A DNA stretch of 64,000 nt from positions 15,410,640 through 15,474,639 of the forward strand of contig NC_058342.1 in the NCBI RefSeq assembly GCF_905475395.1. Reading direction: 5' to 3'. A model generated the notes under the pieces. That model was given only the letters and a program-made list of their open reading frames with translations, ran no database searches and was not told the DNA's origin. Shown in pieces: positions 49,601-58,095 of the stretch. The position numbers were made by a program, and so were the translations under genes. Source of the stretch: Chrysoperla carnea (lineage: Eukaryota > Arthropoda > Insecta > Neuroptera > Chrysopidae). The number at the start of each line of letters is the position of its first letter. Position 1 is the first letter of the stretch.

Positions 49601-52600
49601 TGCTTTTTATTAGAAAAATCAACATTTTGAAGTACTTTTTCAAAAATAGTGGAATACCCTATTTTTAACTGCTTCTTATAAATTTTTTTACTCTCTGAAA
49701 CTGGGTGACATATTAAAAAACTTCCATCACGTTAAGTTTTCTTGCAAAAACTCTTTTGAAGAACCGTAAATTCAAGGAATTTAGGGGGATACTGATTCAA
49801 AATGGAATCTCGCAATCTTGGGGCCGACCGTCACTAAATTAACAGCGAGTAGCATACACTATAATAATGAATAATAATGGGGTTTAACCTCCGTTTTTCA
49901 GATATTTATCTATAACAGAGACCATCCACATCATTATTTTTTTATTTTAAACTACATTCAATATACAATTAAATTTTTATGATGTGGGTGGAGTTCGTTT
50001 CTTTGTTCTTATCAATTTCAATTTTACCGCTCAATTAATTATAATTGCTCAAACTGCTCTGTCAGCAAGTTTTTTCTGTTTTACCCTTATTTTCCTTATT
50101 CCTTTGTCAAATTCCATAATTCATCCCTCATTTTCATGCTTATTATGTCTTGGTTTGACGAAAAATATACTCACGGTCTAAAAATGTACCGCTTAAGAAA
50201 AAACACGTTAGACAAATAATTTGAACGAAAAAAATATAATAAATTTAAACAAATTTAAATAATAAGTGTATTGGGCAAACATGTTAGTTTTTAGAGATTC
50301 TCTCCTAATATTCTAGACATATAATTACTATTTTTAATCATATTCTCCTAATATTAATTTAAGGACTTTTGATTTTCTTTACTACTTGTCTACGAAATTT
50401 GTTGTTTGTTGTTTTAAGCCATGGGTTCAGGGTAGCCACGGGTTACGGTAACTACGGGAGCGAAATAATGCACGGGTGGAGCTAGTTTATTTTATTATTC
50501 CCAAAAAAACTAAAATCTTATATATTTAAACGAGCAATTCTTGTATACATATAGATATACAGATGTAGGATAGATAGGAGTCATATTTTACAGCCAATAT
50601 TTCAGTTTAAATGTCCTGATAATGTACTTTATTTCGTCGCCAATAGATGTCAAGATGAGTCATATTTTACAGTCAATACTTCAGTTTTTCCTGAAAACGC
50701 GGATAAAACGACATTTTATATAAAATGAAACCTAGCTAGATCGATTTTATTTTTAAGTCAAAAGTTCAACTTACTACGAATTTTTTTATTTATTTCCCGC
50801 TACTTTTAACCACCTTTGGTTCAAATGAGCTGAAATTCGGTATGTAAAATTGAATACTAAATGGAACAATATTTTCGATGTGGGGAATAGATTTCAGTAA
50901 TTTGGAGGGAATTCTCATAAGAAAATCTATTTTTATTATACTATTTGAGCACTCTACAGCCCCTCCAGATTGAACTAAAGAGTTGAAAAGTATTTAGATT
51001 TAGTTGGTGTCAAAAAAGCGTGTTTTGATGGTGTCAACTTCCTAGCCCCTTCCCCTTTTTCATGACGAAATATAATGTTTTTATTTTTCGCAATTTTTCA
51101 TTTTTTGTATATCTCACAGCCCCTCCAAGACTTAGAGGGTTGAAAAGTTATATTCTAGTTTAGCAGCAAAGTGCCACATTTTTTTGTCCACGAGTATACT
51201 TTTGGTACTATAAGATAGATATGGTCTGAGTACAGTCGTAAGCGTTTCGAAGATCTTATATCGCTTCCACGGGCCTCTCTTAGCAAAATTGTTGCGGCTA
51301 TTACACGACACTGGCTAGGCGGCAGGCACGCTGACAGTGTATCACAACTATTGCAGGAGCTGTCGAAGTGGGGAAGAGGAAGAAACGATGTCTCATCTTC
51401 TCTGTCACTACTCAGGTCTTGTCATGGCGAGATGGACTCACTTGAACCAGCCTTTCTTCGACGACCTGAAGTCCGTTGATATCAAATCACCCCTCTATTT
51501 TTAAACAGCTCCAAATAGTTCATGGAGTAGTAGTAGTGGTGGCTGGAATGGATCAACCCTTTTTCGATTACACAACACATTCTTTGGTCTAAGTGTGTCC
51601 CACCCCAGGACAGTCACTCAACCCTAACCTGACCTAAGAATTTGCTCACCTCTACAGTCCCTTTCCTTTCAAACTCAGTTAGACTCGAATTTTTACATAA
51701 TTTTAAATTTTTATTTTAATATTTTCAGGGTTACTCAAAGGAATTTCATTGACATGGAAAACATGTTAGATCTATTCAAAGAACCTCAAGAAGTTATCGA
51801 CCCTCCAAATGCACCAAAATTAATTGTTAAACGTGGTCAAATTGATTTTAACAACGTAACCTTTGGCTACACACCTGAACGAGTTATATTGAAAAATATC
51901 TCATTCACAGTACCAGCTGGCAAAACGGTTGCTTTGGTTGGTCCCACTGGTTCGGGTAAAAGTACCGTTGTACGATTGTTATTCCGATTTTATGATGTAG
52001 ATGAAGGTGCTATTTTGATTGATGGACAAAATTTGAAGACTGTACAACAAGAATCTGTACGAAAAGCTATCGGTGTTGTGCCCCAGGATATAACATTGTT
52101 TAATAATACGATTAAGTAAGTATAAGTGGCATTTTTTCATGGTAGCCCCATTACTGTAAAATCTGGAAATATCAGGAAATTTAAGGGGCTATATCCAGTT
52201 GCAATCCTAAAAAAAAAAACGTTTTTTTATGAGTTTTTTTTGAGAAGACTTATAGGTTATTTCTTTAATTTTAAGATCCCGTTGTCCGATTTCGAAAATT
52301 TGATATGGTAATGCTCCTGTAGGCGATGTCCTGGAAGTCATAAAAAAAAGGTACCTGGCGATGAGCTCCATATCTTTTTTGGGTTATCTCGTTTGGATTA
52401 TCCAAAATGAAAATTTCTTTAGTCGATAGATGAATACAAATATTAATAGGAATAGACAAAATTGTAATTTTTGACAAAATGGCAGCCTCCAAAACAAAAA
52501 TTAAAAAATCTTCCAATTTCCAATTTCAAAGTGGTCTAAAATATCGAAATAATTTTCAGAAATCTTATTCTTTCGATTAATATCTGGTGAAAATATCTAA

Positions 52601-55600
52601 AAAGCCGTTTCGGAGGAATCTTGCTCTTGTTTATACTCAGTTAAAATATTGTTTTAAGCGTTTTTCTTCGTGATTATCGGATCAACTTCAAATTTTCAGT
52701 GAATATACTTAAATATATGTACATTCCGGAAAAAATCGTTTCTTTGAAAATCCTAACTGGATATAACCCCTTAAATTCTACTTGAAGTACTAATTTGACC
52801 AGGGAATTTTTGAATTATTCGATTGGAAAATATAGAAAAATTTCAAGGGAATTTCATTTTGGCAAAAACAGAGGCTACCATGATTTTTGAGTTAATATTA
52901 AAAGCCCATAAATGTGGAAAATCAGGTAATGTTAAAGAATTTTAAAATTCTGGAAATTCAGATAATAGTCAGATTATTTTAGTGACGATCAGAGATAAAA
53001 ATGATTAATAATAATATAATAAATAATAATAATGGGGTTTAACCTCCATTTTTCAGATATCTATCTATAACAGAGGCCGCCCACATCATTATTTTTTTAA
53101 TATTAATTTTATTTTAAACTAATATAAAATATAAAATTAAATTTTGATGATGTGAGTGGAGTTGGTTACTTCGATTTTATCCAAGCGTCGAAATGTGATC
53201 AATTTTACCGCCCCATTAAATATAATTACTCGCACTGCCACTGCATGGATTCGAACCTGCAATCAGTCAGTAACCTAACGTTTTAAAGACGTCTTAGATC
53301 GCAATTCTTTTGAATGCATTTTATAACAATTTAGAGCAAATACTGGGAATGAGATGATCCTTGTCACCAGGTGCATTGGAGAAACTTTTGAACATCATAT
53401 TCGTGATTAGCGACTCCAAAAACCTCCATGTAACAAAATTTGGGCGATTTACCAAGTTATAAATTTTTTTTCTTAAGAGGCACTTACCAAAATGTATCCT
53501 AGCGATGCCACAAAAATGTTCATGGATTGTTTAGAATCTAAATAGGTCACAAATTTTATAATTGACTTCCTGAATCGAATGCAAAAAACCGCATCCCAAC
53601 CTGAAAAAAAATCTTGAAAGTGTTTTTAGTGTTCTATCCTCTCGCCTAATAGTCAAGTTATTTTATGAGAATAATTCGATCATCCCCCTAAATTCACCAC
53701 ATTCGAAATGTCTTCTGGTGGCAGGTTCGAGACCAAAACCTTCTCACCCAAGACTTCTTTTCAAACCAACTAAAATTTTTTTTTTAATTTTATTTTTAAT
53801 AAATTTTCAGATATAACATTCGATACGGAAATATAAATTCACCAGACGCTGACGTTATAGAAGCAGCACGAAATGCAGATTTCCATGAAAAAATTGTTAC
53901 GTTCCCCGATGGATATGAAACTGTTGTGGGTGAACGTGGTTTAAGATTATCTGGTGGAGAAAAACAACGTGTTGGAATCGCTCGTACAATATTAAAAGCT
54001 CCACAAATAGTGCTATTAGATGAAGCTACCAGTGCTTTGGATACACATACTGAACGAAATATCCAGGTAAGTTCCAACTTATCTTTGGTCACCTCCAGTT
54101 TCTGCTCGATGGCGAAGGCGGATCGATGTTATAAAAGTGGGTGTTAATTTCAACAATTTGAAGAGATTTCTCAGGAAAAAAACTGCTTTTTCGACTGTTT
54201 TATGGCTTTTCCCAGCTTTATAACTCCTCTAAATGGAGATAATGTTGAAAATCTGTAGATTGAGTTGATGTCAAAAAATTGCCTTTTGGAAATTTAAATT
54301 TTTCAGTTCTCGTACCTCATTTTTTATGTCGAAATATATTTTTCGCGGTTCTAGATACTTTGCGCACATTTATGATTTAATGTTAAAAAAGTGACTTTTG
54401 ATAACATCGGCTGTCCAGCCCCCCCCCCTTCCGGATATTTTATATAAATATTTATTGTCTCCAAAAACATGACAAAGAATTCAAGAAAAGGCAAGAATTC
54501 AATATAATAAAAGCTCTATAAGGAGCATCTAATTAGAGGAAAATATGACCTTAAGGACAGGGCAGGTTTGTGGTAAACGACCCACCGAGAATTTGTAGAT
54601 GGGTCGATCCAACGCACAATAAAAGGTAAATGTTTGAACTTTGTATTGAACTCGATTCAAAAAACTATTAAGACGGAAAAGTATGTTTTATTTGGCAATA
54701 ATAAAAAAAAAATGTTTTTAGTCATATTCGTCTTCAAATTTTCACTGGAAAACTGCTCCTATTTTTTTCTTTTGACTTAAGCTACCCTATTTTCTATTCT
54801 TGTCTTAGTCTTAAAAGAAAAGCCATGTTATAAAATACTTAAACTTTGTCCTGTTACAAAAAAATTTACCGGGCAAAAAGGGGCATATAAACAAAAAGCT
54901 TTGAGTTTTATAAATTTAATGAAAAAAAGCCAACTTTTTTATCAGCAAATATTAATGACAAATATTTAATTACATTAATAGAAACATTATATTCTAATAA
55001 ATAAGGCACAAACCTTCGTCTTCAATATAAAAAAAATCCTTACTTAATTGTATTAACAAATTTAGTAAACGTAAATTGAATGACACGGTAAATAGAGAGC
55101 AACAACAATAATAAAATGCATCCGTAAGAACAGGTGGATTGCGGCTTACAAAACAGGCGGGAGGCGAGGTTAAGATAAATCAATTGACCTGTTTGTGATG
55201 AAGTGGTTAGCTAACTACACCACAAAACAACTTTCAATTCAAAACAAAATGAAAGTTGAATTTTCTGACTTTTGTCCGGAAATTTGATATAAATATTCCA
55301 CTGTGGGGTTTCTAGTCATCGGTCGTTTCTAGTCATATATATGTACTGCAGTCTATAATTATAGGGATTTTTCTTTCACCAACGTTGGGCTGCAGTGTTG
55401 ATTTTTTAAGGTAAAGACTGGTTAAAACCAGTCTTAAAATATATAGTGAACAACTTGTAGATAAAAAACTAAGAGTGATTGTAATTAAATAAATATACAG
55501 ATAAATTTTAATTTAGGAAATTTTTAATTTCTGAGGCCACCGCCCCACCGGGAATTCTCCCAAATACTCATTTGGCCAATCCATCCCTGCTTAAGGATGA

Positions 55601-55939
55601 AACTCTTCTGTTCACGAGTTTTTTTTTTATTTGTTGCAGTCTGCGTTGAAGAAAATCTGTACAAATCGTACCACAGTTGTAGTTGCGCATCGTTTATCTA
55701 CAATCATTCATGCCGATGAAATTTTGGTTTTGAAAGATGGTGAAATTGTTGAAAGGGGTAAACACGACGATTTAATATCAATACCAGGGGGTGTATACGC
55801 GAAAATGTGGCGAGTACAATTACAGAAACAGGCATCAGTAGATATACCGAACGAAGCAGACGAAGAAGAACAACCTTCAAAAGCTCCAGAAGAAGATGTC
55901 CCACCACCAAATCCACATCACCATCACCATCATAGTTAA
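28324..55939 (+). CDS. ABCB6: ABCB6/HMT-1 half ABC transporter (whole gene, 11 coding exons)
   Basis: ATP-driven half transporter of the ABCB6/HMT-1 group. Family members handle porphyrins or metal-glutathione/phytochelatin conjugates at endolysosomal, plasma or mitochondrial outer membranes. Eleven exons join in phase to 2,577 nt (858 aa), close to the usual ~840. Order: N-terminal extra helices (TMD0, about 1-220); a six-helix domain (about 225-545) with [49 protein letters not shown] and [11 protein letters not shown]; and one nucleotide-binding domain with Walker [10 protein letters not shown] (616-624), Q-loop Gln664, signature LSGGE (720-724), Walker B IVLLDE (740-745) and H-loop His776. 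All catalytic residues are present, so it should be active as a dimer. The tail is acidic and Pro-rich and ends in six His plus Ser. Introns reach 10.1 kb and are full of mobile elements. The start is the first Met in the opening exon. Isoforms were not tested. Confidence 0.95.
29085..29705 (-). repeat. High-copy ATACCATG repeat, copy in ABCB6 intron 1
   Basis: Blocks: GAAAACAAACAATTGACTGA, CACAAGACCACTAGTTGAAG, GGATAAATAATAATGTTAAC, TTTACAAAATGGGTCTTACG, GACGGACAGACAGACGAACA and AGCATCAATATTTTTAAGCG, in order and inverted. Confidence 0.7.
30335..30875 (-). repeat. High-copy ATACCATG repeat, copy in ABCB6 intron 1
   Basis: Second inverted copy. It starts with GTGAAAACAAATCATTGACT, has TTTACAAGATGGGTCCTACG and an expanded GACAGACGGACAGA tract, and ends with ATATACATGGTACC. 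It lacks part of the middle. Confidence 0.7.
31441..32203 (+). mobile_element. Helitron-like element with clear 3' end
   Basis: Ends CCGAGCAACGCCGGGTTTGG then CTGCTAG, followed by T. The AGCA/TGCT and GCC/GGC arms form the subterminal hairpin typical of insect Helitrons. The 5' limit is a guess: it is placed before the heat-shock-element clusters. No Rep/helicase coding is seen. Confidence 0.6.
31491..31945 (+). promoter_or_regulatory. Heat-shock-promoter-like block (HSE arrays, TATA, Inr)
   Basis: Alternating GAA/TTC pentamers at exact 5-bp spacing: TTC31491, GAA31496, ATC31501, GAA31506, TTT31511; then TTC31557, AAA31562, TTC31567, GAA31572, TTT31577, GAA31582; then GAACATTC at 31869 and GAAGCCTCTAGAA at 31886. 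A TATAAAA box at 31910 is followed by an arthropod-type initiator TCAGTC at 31940, with A+1 32 bp after the TATA start. HSF binding is inferred from this layout. No heat-shock ORF follows. Confidence 0.5.
32204..32440 (+). mobile_element. Second Helitron 5' end abutting the first
   Basis: TCTTATACATTTAAACGAGT, then AATTCTTGTATA, begins exactly after the CTAG of the preceding element. The same start occurs at 50517. The far end is not defined. An inverted CTAGCTAGGTTTCATTTT block lies near 32395. Confidence 0.5.
32481..33200 (+). repeat. ~700-bp duplicated unit, copy A
   Basis: Nearly identical by eye to 37889-38610. Shared: GTACTGAAAGTAAACGGG, TTTGGGAAGTCTAGTATATA, AAATTGAAATAGAGGGTGGA and AAATGGAGGGTTAAAAATTG, ending in ATACCATATATATATGAAAT and on. 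More distant relatives lie near 50770 and 54150. It includes part of the high-copy repeat at its 3' end. Confidence 0.8.
35284..36093. mobile_element. TIR element, ACAGGGTGTCC ends, in ABCB6 intron 1
   Basis: TACAGGGTGTCCCGTGACTC with GATG on the left and CATCGAGTCATGGAACACCC with TGTA on the right are inverted (two mismatches in about 24). TA flanks both sides, fitting a TA target. 810 bp, no transposase seen. Confidence 0.7.
36482..37530. repeat. Fold-back element with ~300-bp arms
   Basis: Left: GGAGAGCCATAATATGTATA, CCAGTCCATGAATC, AACTGTTCGACTGCATTG, AGTCATTTGCATGAAGACTG and ACAAAAACTGGTAAATTTAC. Right, inverted in order: GTAAATTAATCAGTTTTTGT, CATGCAAATGACT, CAATGCAGTCGAACAGTT, GAATTCATGTACTGG and TATACCTTACGGCTGGCTCT. 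The right arm carries an extra ~220-bp insertion. Confidence 0.65.
37535..37888 (+). repeat. High-copy ATACCATG repeat, copy in ABCB6 intron 1
   Basis: Contains TTTAGAAATATTGATGGTAC, TCTGTCCGTTTGCCGTCACC, TCGTAAATGAGGAACATAGA, CGTAGGACCCATTTTGCAAA and TTTTGTTTGAAACATTTTTT, in the 6695 order. Confidence 0.65.
37889..38610 (+). repeat. ~700-bp duplicated unit, copy B
   Basis: Same unit as 32481-33200 with few differences. Its two sides carry the same ~55-bp sequence (AATAAACAACTTTTGTTTGA, AACATTTTTTCGTAAATAAT), at about 37835-37889 and 38585-38636. It ends about 125 bp before ABCB6 exon 2. Confidence 0.8.
38761..38960 (+). CDS. ABCB6: ABCB6 exon 2
   Basis: Acceptor CTTTGTAG, donor GTAAGT. Codes residues 106 to about 172, including [19 protein letters not shown] and FENLSFVNL. 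The conserved ENLxxV pattern of the family is visible. Confidence 0.9.
39000..39860. repeat. Interspersed repeat split by a MITE (ABCB6 intron 2)
   Basis: Two halves (about 39000-39417 and 39784-39860) carry the GTTTTCGATATA and TTTTATGGGCGTAAATCGAA blocks also seen near 1660-2290 and 42490-42720. The left half ends inside GTTTTCGATATA exactly where the MITE starts. Confidence 0.55.
39418..39783. mobile_element. TIR MITE nested in a repeat
   Basis: TACAGTGTGTGTTAATTTCA with AAAGTATCCACCC on the left is inverted relative to TGAACGCACTGTA on the right. The arms continue through CCTTGACCTGATGTGATTAT / ATAATCACATCAGGTCAAG. TA flanks on both sides. 366 bp, no coding. Confidence 0.75.
40379..40532 (+). 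CDS. ABCB6: ABCB6 exon 3
   Basis: Acceptor TGTTTCAG, donor GTAAGT. Codes the split Thr then LSDKLEM, FVLRY and LGLKAPGI up to MIPP (residue 223), completing TMD0. A pogo-like repeat begins only about 60 bp after the donor. Confidence 0.9.
40594..41031. mobile_element. Pogo-like non-autonomous element (ABCB6 intron 3)
   Basis: CAGTGGAACTTGGTTAGGTG on the left and CCATTTAACCAAGTTCCACT with G on the right are inverted ends of about 18 bp. The CAGTGGAACTTGG terminus is like pogo/Tigger ends. 438 bp, no transposase. Confidence 0.65.
41047..41143. repeat. Hairpin with ~38-bp arms
   Basis: ATGAAACTTTTAATAGCTTT with TTCTATCTCAACACATT is inverted as AATGTGTTGAGATAGAAAAG with GTTATTAAAAGTATCAT. Few mismatches and a loop of about 20 bp. 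It directly follows the pogo-like element. Confidence 0.65.
41310..42440. repeat. Fold-back with internal alternating repeats (ABCB6 intron 3)
   Basis: The outer arms pair (ATTAGACGAATCATTTTAG / CTAAAATGATTCGTCTA; ATCTACATCTAACTTGGTGC / GCACCAAGTTGGATGTAGAT). Inside are four or five units of about 150 bp in mixed orientation, each with AATATTCAACAAAATAGACC, AGTATACTCGG, a GGTTTTTGGG/GATCACGATT block and a C- or G-rich tract. Confidence 0.65.
42490..42720. repeat. Third copy of the GTTTTCGATATA-type repeat
   Basis: Holds TTTTTACCTAACCTCACCTT, TTTTCGAGATAAGCA and ACTTTATGGGCGTAAATTGA, matching blocks at 1660-2290 and 39000-39860. Confidence 0.45.
42933..43110 (+). CDS. ABCB6: ABCB6 exon 4
   Basis: Acceptor TTTTACAG, donor GTATGT. 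Codes residues 224 to about 283: [19 protein letters not shown] and the first core helix ending [14 protein letters not shown]. Confidence 0.95.
43341..43507 (+). CDS. ABCB6: ABCB6 exon 5
   Basis: Acceptor TTCTTTTAG, donor GTAAAA. Codes residues 283-338 with the family signature [21 protein letters not shown] and REIE. Confidence 0.95.
43565..43875 (+). mobile_element. Non-LTR RNase H domain remnant (ABCB6 intron 5)
   Basis: Starts 58 bp after exon 5. Codes [15 protein letters not shown], equivalent to the YTDGSKT strand of LINE RNase H, then in other frames [16 protein letters not shown] and [20 protein letters not shown], matching the PGHSGIxGNExADxLA motif. The order is right but frameshifts and stops make it a fossil. 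Confidence 0.75.
43933..45162. mobile_element. Large fold-back / TIR element (ABCB6 intron 5)
   Basis: Arms of about 380 bp: left from TACAGCGTGTTCTGTTATTA, with AATTGCAGAGACCTAACTTC and AATGATAAATTGTTTACTTA; right ends AATAATAGAACACGTTGTA. TA lies at both outer edges. The loop (about 44310-44680) is unrelated. It ends in a second small inverted pair (TATTATTTTCTCAGAATAA / TTATTCTGAGAAAATAA). It stops about 125 bp before exon 6. Confidence 0.75.
45289..45526 (+). CDS. ABCB6: ABCB6 exon 6
   Basis: Acceptor TTTTTAG, donor GTAAGT. Codes residues 339 to about 418: [27 protein letters not shown] and two helices ending FLYI. Confidence 0.95.
45655..46202. mobile_element. TTAA TIR element, 5'-truncated copy in ABCB6 intron 6
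   Basis: Long near-identity to 13855-14317, including GTCGTTGACATCGGTTGACA, AATCGACTCCGAAAATTTTA and GATACAGAAGATTTCTAGAG. It ends CGACCCAAACTACCTTAA. The left terminus is absent. It lies about 130 bp after exon 6. Confidence 0.7.
47341..47516 (+). CDS. ABCB6: ABCB6 exon 7
   Basis: Acceptor GATTCTAG, donor GTAAGT. Codes about 418-476: [32 protein letters not shown] and the intracellular coupling segment ending EYQ. Confidence 0.95.
47735..48835. repeat. Large fold-back element (ABCB6 intron 7)
   Basis: Arms of about 500 bp. The left begins GTTTATTAGGTTGTAAACAC and includes CCCCCTTTCTTGGGGGG; the right ends CCTAATAAAATTTC. Paired inner blocks: AAAGTTCTAGCTGAA, ATTCAATCAAATGAAAAAG, TTTGCCCGTGAGGACGCAAC and AACTTCAACTAGTGG. 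A lone related segment lies at about 14970-15140. The arms also include high-copy repeat modules. Confidence 0.65.
48895..49100 (+). CDS. ABCB6: ABCB6 exon 8
   Basis: Acceptor TGTTTTAG, donor GTAAAA. Codes residues 477 to about 545: [32 protein letters not shown] and [12 protein letters not shown] plus a split Arg. Confidence 0.95.
49861..50075 (-). mobile_element. tRNA-derived SINE, copy 2 (head lost)
   Basis: Shares the ATTATT tail, the GGTTAAACCCCATTATTATT junction, the CTCTGTTATAGATAAATATC block and the CCACATCAT blocks with 6321-6622. The tRNA-like head is missing or degraded past about 50070. Lies in ABCB6 intron 8. Confidence 0.65.
50517..50760 (+). mobile_element. Helitron-like 5' end in ABCB6 intron 8
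   Basis: Begins TCTTATATATTTAAACGAGC then AATTCTTGTATA, the same start as at 32204, and runs into AAAATGAAACCTAGCTAGAT. No CTAG-hairpin 3' end was located. Confidence 0.5.
50770..51180 (+). repeat. Divergent relative of the 32481/37889 unit
   Basis: Parallel order of motifs (TTGGTTCAAATGAGCTGAAA, ATTTCAGTAATTTGGAGGG, CCTAGCCCCTTCCCCTTTTT) with much lower identity. In ABCB6 intron 8. Confidence 0.4.
51230..51640 (+). mobile_element. Non-LTR retrotransposon 3' end (ABCB6 intron 8)
   Basis: Codes [36 protein letters not shown], then after a frameshift [20 protein letters not shown] and [18 protein letters not shown]. This is the zinc-knuckle-like tail after RNase H in I/R1/Jockey-type LINEs. 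The 3'UTR follows, ending ACCCTAACCTGACCTAAG. It ends about 90 bp before exon 9. Confidence 0.8.
51729..52115 (+). CDS. ABCB6: ABCB6 exon 9 (Walker A, Q-loop)
   Basis: Acceptor ATTTTCAG, donor GTAAGT. Codes about 545-674: [14 protein letters not shown], then the start of the nucleotide-binding domain with GPTGSGKST and [14 protein letters not shown]. Confidence 0.97.
53021..53312 (-). mobile_element. tRNA-derived SINE, copy 3
   Basis: Same tail and body as the copy at 6321. The B-box GGTTCGAATCC is intact on the minus strand at 53257-53247. The A-box region is weaker (TAAGACGTCTTTAAAAC). Lies in ABCB6 intron 9. Confidence 0.7.
53811..54066 (+). CDS. ABCB6: ABCB6 exon 10 (signature, Walker B)
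   Basis: Acceptor ATTTTCAG, donor GTAAGT. Codes about 674-759: [34 protein letters not shown] and TERNIQ. Confidence 0.97.
54150..54435 (+). repeat. Divergent relative of the 32481/37889 unit
   Basis: Contains TTTTATGGCTTTTCC, AATTGCCTTTTGGAAATTTA and a poly-C end, in the order seen in the 32481 unit. Very decayed. In ABCB6 intron 10. Confidence 0.35.
55414..55435. repeat. Perfect 10-bp hairpin
   Basis: AAGACTGGTT and AACCAGTCTT are separated by AA. Isolated in intron 10. It may be chance or a repeat end. Confidence 0.5.
55640..55939 (+). CDS. ABCB6: ABCB6 exon 11 (H-loop, His tail)
   Basis: Acceptor TTGTTGCAG. Codes residues 760-858: [11 protein letters not shown] with the H-loop His, [15 protein letters not shown] and GGVYAKMWR, then an acidic, Pro-rich tail and HHHHHHS (six His at 55916-55933) before TAA. 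Confidence 0.97.
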   Translation, partial: SALKKICTNRTTVVVAHRLSTIIHADEILVLKDGEIVERGKHDDLISIPGGVYAKMWRVQLQKQASVDIPNEADEEEQPSKAPEEDVPPPNPHHHHHHS

Positions 55940-56074
55940 GATTCATTTGATTCCATATCAAAATTTTCTGTTCATATGTTTTTATTTTATCGTAGTCAAA
56001 TTTTTTTAGTGTCCGGTCTTTTGTTAGTTTATTAGTAATTTCTTTTATGGCATACATCCAGGAATCTGAACTGG

Positions 56075-56080
56075 AATAAA
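56075..56080 (+). terminator. Candidate poly(A) signal of ABCB6
   Basis: AATAAA lies 135 bp after the ABCB6 stop, with a second AATAAA at 56102-56107. Both are plausible cleavage signals. In DNA this AT-rich they could also be chance. Confidence 0.5.
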
Positions 56081-56339
56081 ATTGCAATTTTAGCTCAATT
56101 AAATAAAAAATTTGACGATTCTATCGACACGATTTGTCCCAACAACTTATATAAGATTATTTCCGCCGTCTCGAAGTGAAGATACCTCCCAGTAGCCAGT
56201 TTTATTGAAAGGCATTTGAAAGTCCAAAAAAGATTTAAAACAATTTAATTTCAGGATATCTTATGCGTGTTTCCGTCTTTTGGAAGAAAAATATCTTCCA
56301 GGACCTTTTTGGTTCATTTAAAAGCAATGGTATACAGAT

Positions 56340-56540
56340 ATTGAATGTTCGGGTCCCATCAATACTGGGAGAGATCTCGACTAAGAAGCTGTGAGCTCTC
56401 TGCATGGTGTCTGGCCTCGACAGAATCATATATCGATTATAATAGTGTTTTTAATCCGAAGACGTCTCGTCTTTGTGTGACAGGTCGGTCTCAAAGAGCT
56501 CACAGAGGACTCTTGGTCTAGGTTCTAGAGGACTCACTTG
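56340..56540 (+). mobile_element. 3' end of the same non-LTR family
   Basis: Resembles 24550-24700: GAAGCTGTGAGCTCTCTGCA, GTCTGGCCTCGACAGAATC, CCGAAGACGTCTCGTC and GGTCGGTCTCAAAGAGC have counterparts there. No coding part remains. Confidence 0.6.
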
Positions 56541-57671
56541 CGGTACCCCTCTATACACTGAGGTGTTTTTCACAATGGGTAAGTTCAAAACTAAACCCAA
56601 AAATTGTTTATTCCAGTCATTTTTTTTAAAACAAATACGCCACTTAGGATTACGAAAGAATCATTCGAGATCAATGGCACAGAAAACTTATAGTCAAAAT
56701 ACTTTTCATGACTAATCAAAGCAGCAAACAAATAGCAGGATGTTTTATGGAAGTATGTTCCCGTCTTCTGGGGAACAGGGATATCCCCTAGGTCCATTAA
56801 TTATATGATTCATAGGATATAATTGGTCCGCTGAACCAATTATATCCGCAATTCTGTTTATAATTAATCCATTCAAAGCTCTTATCCTAATATTCCGTGT
56901 CTTAGTAACTCATCGCTGGAGTTAAAATCTTCTGTTTACAAGATTTTCTAGTCTTTTTAATTTCCGTTTTATTTTACATAGCTAGAATTTTTCTCATAAA
57001 TTCTATAGCTCCCAACCTTAACTTTCTAGAACTAAAACTACCATTTAAGATCGTAAATCGTAAAAATCATTCGAGTCGCAAAACAATTATGGCTGGTGTA
57101 TTTCTCGTAATGTACTGTTCCAGAGCTCTGCATTTCACGCAGATACTTGAAACTTGAAATCGTTGAAATTTATAAATATTATCAACCATATGGCAAGAAG
57201 AAGGGTAAAATTCTGCTAATGTTCAAAAGCTGTACCACTAAGAGCCCTAAAACGTCATTTTTAATCACTAACTGTGCAATTTGGATAAATTTTCAATCAA
57301 AACACAGTTCCAAACCAAATCCCTCCCAAATATGAGCATTAAATGATGTCCGCTCCTTTTGTGTTTGATTTTTTCTAACGCGAAGTGTGGTGCCAAGTCT
57401 GACAGACGCATTACGTGATTATTTCGCTAATCACTAAAGGAAAAGCCACGCCGAAATTCACAGTTTAACTGTAGCTAAAAATAGAAAGCTAGAAGGAAAA
57501 ACAATCTTCTAGCCAATACACATTGAGATTTATCGAGAAAAGTAATCATGCGGGTCTGTGAGACTTAGTACCACTACTGGAAGGTTAACTAACAACTTCC
57601 TTCAATAAATAAAATGCGACAGTTTTACCGTCTTCTACCATGAATTCTTGCCGCCATAGTTTGCATCTTTT

Positions 57672-58095
57672 GAGCGTTCTGGGAAATTATTACTTACTGT
57701 TTTTTAGAAAAATTAAAATACATCCCAATTTCCATTTTAGTCAAAATAATAAATGATACGAGAGGTACTGTGATTGGGTCCTTGGGTCTAGACCAGTAGA
57801 TCTTCTGTGTTCAATAGAAAAGGAAAATCGTAGCAATAGAATCTCGCAACGAATAATTAAATTTTTTATTTTCTTCTATCAGGAATTTACGGTTTTTTAG
57901 CGTTACGGGAAATTATTACTTCCTATTTTTTAGAAAAATGAAAATACATCTCAATTTTCATTTTAGGTAATATAATAAACAATGAGAGAGGTACTGTGAT
58001 TTTGTCCTTACACCTATCCCTGTAGATGCTCTGTGCTCAATAGAAAAGGAAAATCGTGGCGATAGAATATCTCAACGAATAATTAAATTATTCTG
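57672..58095 (+). repeat. Tandem duplication, ~225-bp period
   Basis: Units 57672-57866 and 57898-58095 share GGGAAATTATTACTT, AGAGGTACTGTGATT, CAATAGAAAAGGAAAATCGT and AACGAATAATTAAAT, in order with moderate divergence. A non-duplicated spacer of about 30 bp lies between them. Confidence 0.7.

Noticed and set aside
53796..54092. Minus-strand 98-aa ORF
   Set aside because: Antisense shadow of ABCB6 exon 10.
55704..56087. Minus-strand 127-aa ORF
   Set aside because: Antisense to ABCB6 exon 11; its odd composition comes from the His and acidic tail read backwards.
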